6,167 nt of DNA from Solobacterium sp. (GTDB lineage: Bacteria; Bacillota_I; Bacilli_A; Erysipelotrichales; Erysipelotrichaceae): NCBI GenBank assembly GCA_017536845.1, contig JAFWCP010000084.1, positions 1 through 6,167 of the forward strand, written 5' to 3'. Below, in pieces: positions 5,754 through 6,167 of the stretch. The notes under the pieces were generated by a model that had not been told where the DNA came from, searched no databases, and saw only the letters and a program-made list of their open reading frames with translations. The position numbers were made by a program, and so were the translations under genes. The number at the start of each line of letters is the position of its first letter. Within the stretch, counting starts at the first letter, position 1.

Positions 5754-6167
5754 TTATTCTCCCTTCACTGTTTTCACCAGGTCTGCTGCCGGAATGGTGA
5801 TCTGGTTCTTATCATCCGCGCTCTTGAGGTTGACGGTGCCGTTTTTCACTTCGTCTTCGCCAAGGATCGCGATGTATCTTGCCTTTGTCCTGTCGGCGCT
5901 CTTGAACTGTGCCTTCAGGGATCTTGGAACGAGGTTGCCTTCCGCGATCAGCCCTTCTTTTCTGAGCATCTGCACGGTTTTGAGCACTTCGGCGCCGACA
6001 TTGCCCAGGCCGATGACATAGACATCGGGACGGGGATCTTCGCTGAAGGCATAGCCTTCCGATTCCGCCAGCATGATCAGCCGTTCCAGGCCGATCGCAA
6101 AGCCGATGCCGCTCATGTCCGGGCCGCCGTAGTATGAGACAAAGTGGTCATAACGGCCGCCGGCAAA
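5754..6167 (-). CDS. hisS: Histidine--tRNA ligase (HisRS), C-terminal 137 residues, cut by window edge
   Basis: A class II synthetase that charges tRNA-His with histidine. Only the last 137 residues are visible, about one third of the usual 420-430; the frame is open to the right edge. AGGRYD, at the start of the visible part, is the HisRS-specific stretch of the active site. GFAIGLERLIML is motif 3 with its ATP-contacting Arg. The remaining roughly 100 residues, from DVYVIGLGN to the end, form the alpha/beta anticodon-binding domain, with NLVPRSLKAQFKSADRTKARY in its conserved C-terminal half (quoted in part: RSLKAQFKSADRTKAR). The TAA stop is separated from aspS by 4 nt, so the two synthetases are almost certainly co-transcribed, as is common in Firmicutes. 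Start, promoter and any T-box leader lie outside the window. Confidence 0.97.
   Translation of the reverse strand, partial: FAGGRYDHFVSYYGGPDMSGIGFAIGLERLIMLAESEGYAFSEDPRPDVYVIGLGNVGAEVLKTVQMLRKEGLIAEGNLVPRSLKAQFKSADRTKARYIAILGEDEVKNGTVNLKSADDKNQITIPAADLVKTVKGE

Noticed and set aside
5250..6137. 295-codon plus-strand open frame across aspS and hisS
   Set aside because: It is antisense to two highly conserved synthetase genes and spans their junction. Its low-complexity Ser/Leu-rich start is typical of an antisense shadow.

Overview
All recognisable genes in this window lie on the minus strand. Read in the direction of transcription, from right to left, they are: the 3' end of hisS, aspS, a roughly 0.9 kb interval holding a decayed gene remnant and a probable small structured RNA, a small membrane-protein gene of the YneF family, and the first three quarters of a pyruvate:ferredoxin oxidoreductase gene (nifJ), which runs off the left edge. 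Long plus-strand open frames opposite nifJ, aspS and hisS are shadows of GC-rich coding sequence.

The organism is most likely a low-GC-lineage Gram-positive (Firmicutes/Bacillota) with moderate GC content. The evidence is the YneF (UPF0154) protein, the consecutive hisS-aspS pair, strong AGGAGG-type ribosome binding sites, compact sigma-A promoters and intrinsic terminators with U tracts. PFOR as the pyruvate-oxidising enzyme points to an anaerobe. An anaerobic gut lineage such as Erysipelotrichia would fit, but that placement is inference.

Layout: 1-2695, nifJ (open at the left edge), with its promoter at 2721-2750. 2806-2858, terminator after yneF. 2897-3109, yneF, with its promoter at 3137-3165. 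3189-3386, a probable non-coding RNA with its own promoter and terminator; it resembles 6S RNA in size, overall hairpin shape and location near aspS. 3431 to about 3860, a frame-broken remnant of a fructose-type PTS EIIC gene. 3961-3989, aspS terminator. 3998-5749, aspS. 5754-6167, hisS 3' part (open at the right edge).

Functionally, hisS and aspS form a translation operon (4 nt between stop and start) that supplies His-tRNA and Asp-tRNA. The RNA, yneF and nifJ appear to be three separate transcription units, each with a visible promoter; the RNA and yneF also have visible terminators. nifJ links glycolytic pyruvate to acetyl-CoA and reduced ferredoxin. No mobile element, CRISPR array, tRNA or rRNA was seen. 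The most interesting stretch is 3189-3900.
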